DNA of 64,000 nucleotides. Origin: Spirochaetaceae bacterium (GTDB taxonomy: Bacteria > Spirochaetota > Leptospiria > Leptospirales > Leptonemataceae). A model generated the notes under the pieces. The model was given only the letters and a program-made list of their open reading frames with translations, did no database searches and was not told the DNA's origin. Of the stretch, positions 63,018-64,000 are shown one piece after another (the first letter of the stretch is position 1; the number at the start of each line of letters is the position of its first letter). Location of the stretch: assembly GCA_002729885.1 (NCBI GenBank), contig PBUB01000002.1, forward strand, positions 487,745 to 551,744. The letters are read 5' to 3'. A program made the position numbers and the translations under genes.

Positions 63018-64000
63018 CTATCCCTGGCTGGAGCTCGAGACGCCTGCACTTTCAAAACTGGCCATTTCATTCAGAAAGGCCACAGCGCTTCGCACAATCG
63101 GATAGGCCAGCGCACATCCAGTGGCTTCACCCAATCTCATTTCCAAATCCAGCAGTGGTTCGGCTCCCAGTATTTTCAGCAAATGTGCATGTCCCTTTTC
63201 CCGGGACTTATGGCAGAACACAGCAGAAGAGAGAATTTCTGGATTTCGCCGGTACGCAATGAGAAAGGCTGCACCAGATATGAAACCATCGATCAAAAGA
63301 AGCATCCCCTGTTCGTAGGCTTCGGTCATGGCTGCACTCATCTGTGCGATTTCAAAACCTCCGAAGGCAAGGAGCACTTCCAGAGGATCGGATACGTCCG
63401 GCCTTCGAGCTCTGGCTTTCTGCAGAATCTTGAGTTTTTCCAGCTGACCGTCTTCTTCCAGGCCGGTGCCAGCACCCACGCAGTCCTTCAGTGTCAGATC
63501 GCTCAGACAATGTAGTATGAGGCTGGCGCTGGAAGTGTTTCCAATGCCCATTTCCCCAAAACCAATGACGTTGCTTCCTCGCATGCGCAGCCGATGGATC
63601 AATGCAATGGCCTGCTCTTCGCAGAACTTCCATTGATCGGAACTGATGGCATCTTCCACGGTGTAGTCGGCGGTGCCTTCGCCTGCACGCATAGAAAGTA
63701 AATTTGGATGATTGATGGCCGGACCCGCAATTCCGCAATCAGCGACAAGGAGTTCCATCCCTGCGTGACGTGCGAATACGTTGATGGCCGCACCTCCATT
63801 CAGGAAGTTTTGCACCATCTGGGCGGTGACTTCTCTGGGAAAGGCGCTGATGCTATGAACGGAAGCACCGTGGTCTGCCGCGAACACTACGATGGTGGGT
63901 CGATTCAAAAAAGGCGTAGTAGTTCTTTGAAGCTTTGCGATCTGGAAGGCCAGTTTTTCCAGTTGTCCCAGGGAACCCGGAGGCTTGGTTTTTCCATCAA
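63018..64000 (-). CDS. cobT: Nicotinate-nucleotide-dimethylbenzimidazole phosphoribosyltransferase, 5' end beyond window
   Basis: At least 327 residues are visible. This enzyme makes alpha-ribazole phosphate for the lower ligand of cobalamin. The coding frame continues past an internal TTG at 63908 to the window edge, where the KPPGSLGQLEKLA motif typical of the CobT N-terminus can be read. Other motifs are VVFAADHGAS, FLNGGAAINVFA, GEMGIGNTSSASLI, LLAFGGFEIAQMSAAM and the C-terminal LEMRLGEATGCALAYPIVRSAVAFLNEMASF, with the catalytic Glu in LGEATG. Only the extreme N-terminus is missing. It should be cotranscribed with cobS and cobC. Confidence 0.94.
   Translation of the reverse strand, partial: DGKTKPPGSLGQLEKLAFQIAKLQRTTTPFLNRPTIVVFAADHGASVHSISAFPREVTAQMVQNFLNGGAAINVFARHAGMELLVADCGIAGPAINHPNLLSMRAGEGTADYTVEDAISSDQWKFCEEQAIALIHRLRMRGSNVIGFGEMGIGNTSSASLILHCLSDLTLKDCVGAGTGLEEDGQLEKLKILQKARARRPDVSDPLEVLLAFGGFEIAQMSAAMTEAYEQGMLLLIDGFISGAAFLIAYRRNPEILSSAVFCHKSREKGHAHLLKILGAEPLLDLEMRLGEATGCALAYPIVRSAVAFLNEMASFESAGVSSSSQG

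Noticed and set aside
63018..63908. cobT starting at the TTG at 63908
   Set aside because: The frame continues upstream with the conserved KPPGSLGQLE motif to the window edge, so 63908 is internal.
1..64000. CRISPR arrays, rRNA or tRNA genes, insertion sequences
   Set aside because: No spaced direct repeats with unique spacers, no cloverleaf candidates and no transposase were seen on reading; a tool search could still find a short tRNA.

Overview
The window looks like a chromosomal segment of a spirochaete of the order Leptospirales. The clues are a DUF1577-type protein, FliY (a motor-switch protein with both CheC-like and FliN-like parts), a predicted pyrophosphate-type phosphofructokinase, several lipoproteins with loose spirochaete-style lipoboxes, and many membrane-anchored or multidomain SpoIIE-type signalling proteins. 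Base composition looks near 50% G+C by eye, which would fit the Leptonema/Turneriella side of the order better than classical Leptospira. This placement is inference from gene content only. I saw no tRNA, rRNA, CRISPR array, prophage or insertion sequence.

Layout. 1-5.3 kb: the start of a SET-domain gene that runs off the left edge, a SprA-like metalloprotease, an ammonium transporter fused to a chemotaxis signalling domain, and an acyl-CoA dehydrogenase. 5.4-12.8 kb: a small membrane protein, etfBA with a clear terminator, a conserved 594-aa protein with a Lys/Ala tract, phosphofructokinase and a class II photolyase. 12.8-21.9 kb: small conserved genes, bioA, a 50-bp tandem-repeat array, a TetR regulator divergent from a fatty-acid desaturase, SUFU-like and WbuC-like genes, a 14-bp repeat array, an EI24-like membrane protein and panD. 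22-30 kb: GAF/HD-GYP and SpoIIE signalling proteins, glycyl-tRNA synthetase, xerD and a two-gene secreted pair. 30-37 kb: a MarR/DoxX divergon with three operator-like palindromes, three envelope proteins (two sharing a small beta-domain), a HAD-like protein and an alpha-galactosidase followed by hairpin-rich DNA. 37.6-44 kb: fliY, a SET methyltransferase with a histone-H1-like tail, lnt, pyrE, endonuclease I and DUF1577. 44.7-53.9 kb: an outer-membrane porin behind a sigma-54-type promoter, an aldehyde dehydrogenase, a 1021-aa 7TM/HAMP/PP2C/TPR protein, a sodium/solute symporter and an EamA exporter. 53.9-59.8 kb: a minus-strand pdhA-pdhB-pdhC series with a cytochrome c and a large membrane protein translationally coupled behind pdhC. 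59.9-64 kb: two peptidoglycan enzymes and cobT-cobS-cobC, with cobT running off the right edge.

Functional threads. ETF plus acyl-CoA dehydrogenase fit beta-oxidation, and the desaturase with its TetR gene fits membrane-lipid control. BioA, PanD, PyrE and CobTSC are cofactor or nucleotide synthesis steps. Nitrogen sensing is suggested by two candidate sigma-54 promoters, one before the Amt-chemotaxis fusion and one before the porin. A near-identical 20-bp motif links the TetR/desaturase control region with the aldehyde dehydrogenase region 30 kb away. The most unusual coding signals are the Amt-MCP fusion, the two SET-domain genes together with H1-like Lys/Ala tracts, and the repeated beta-domain proteins.
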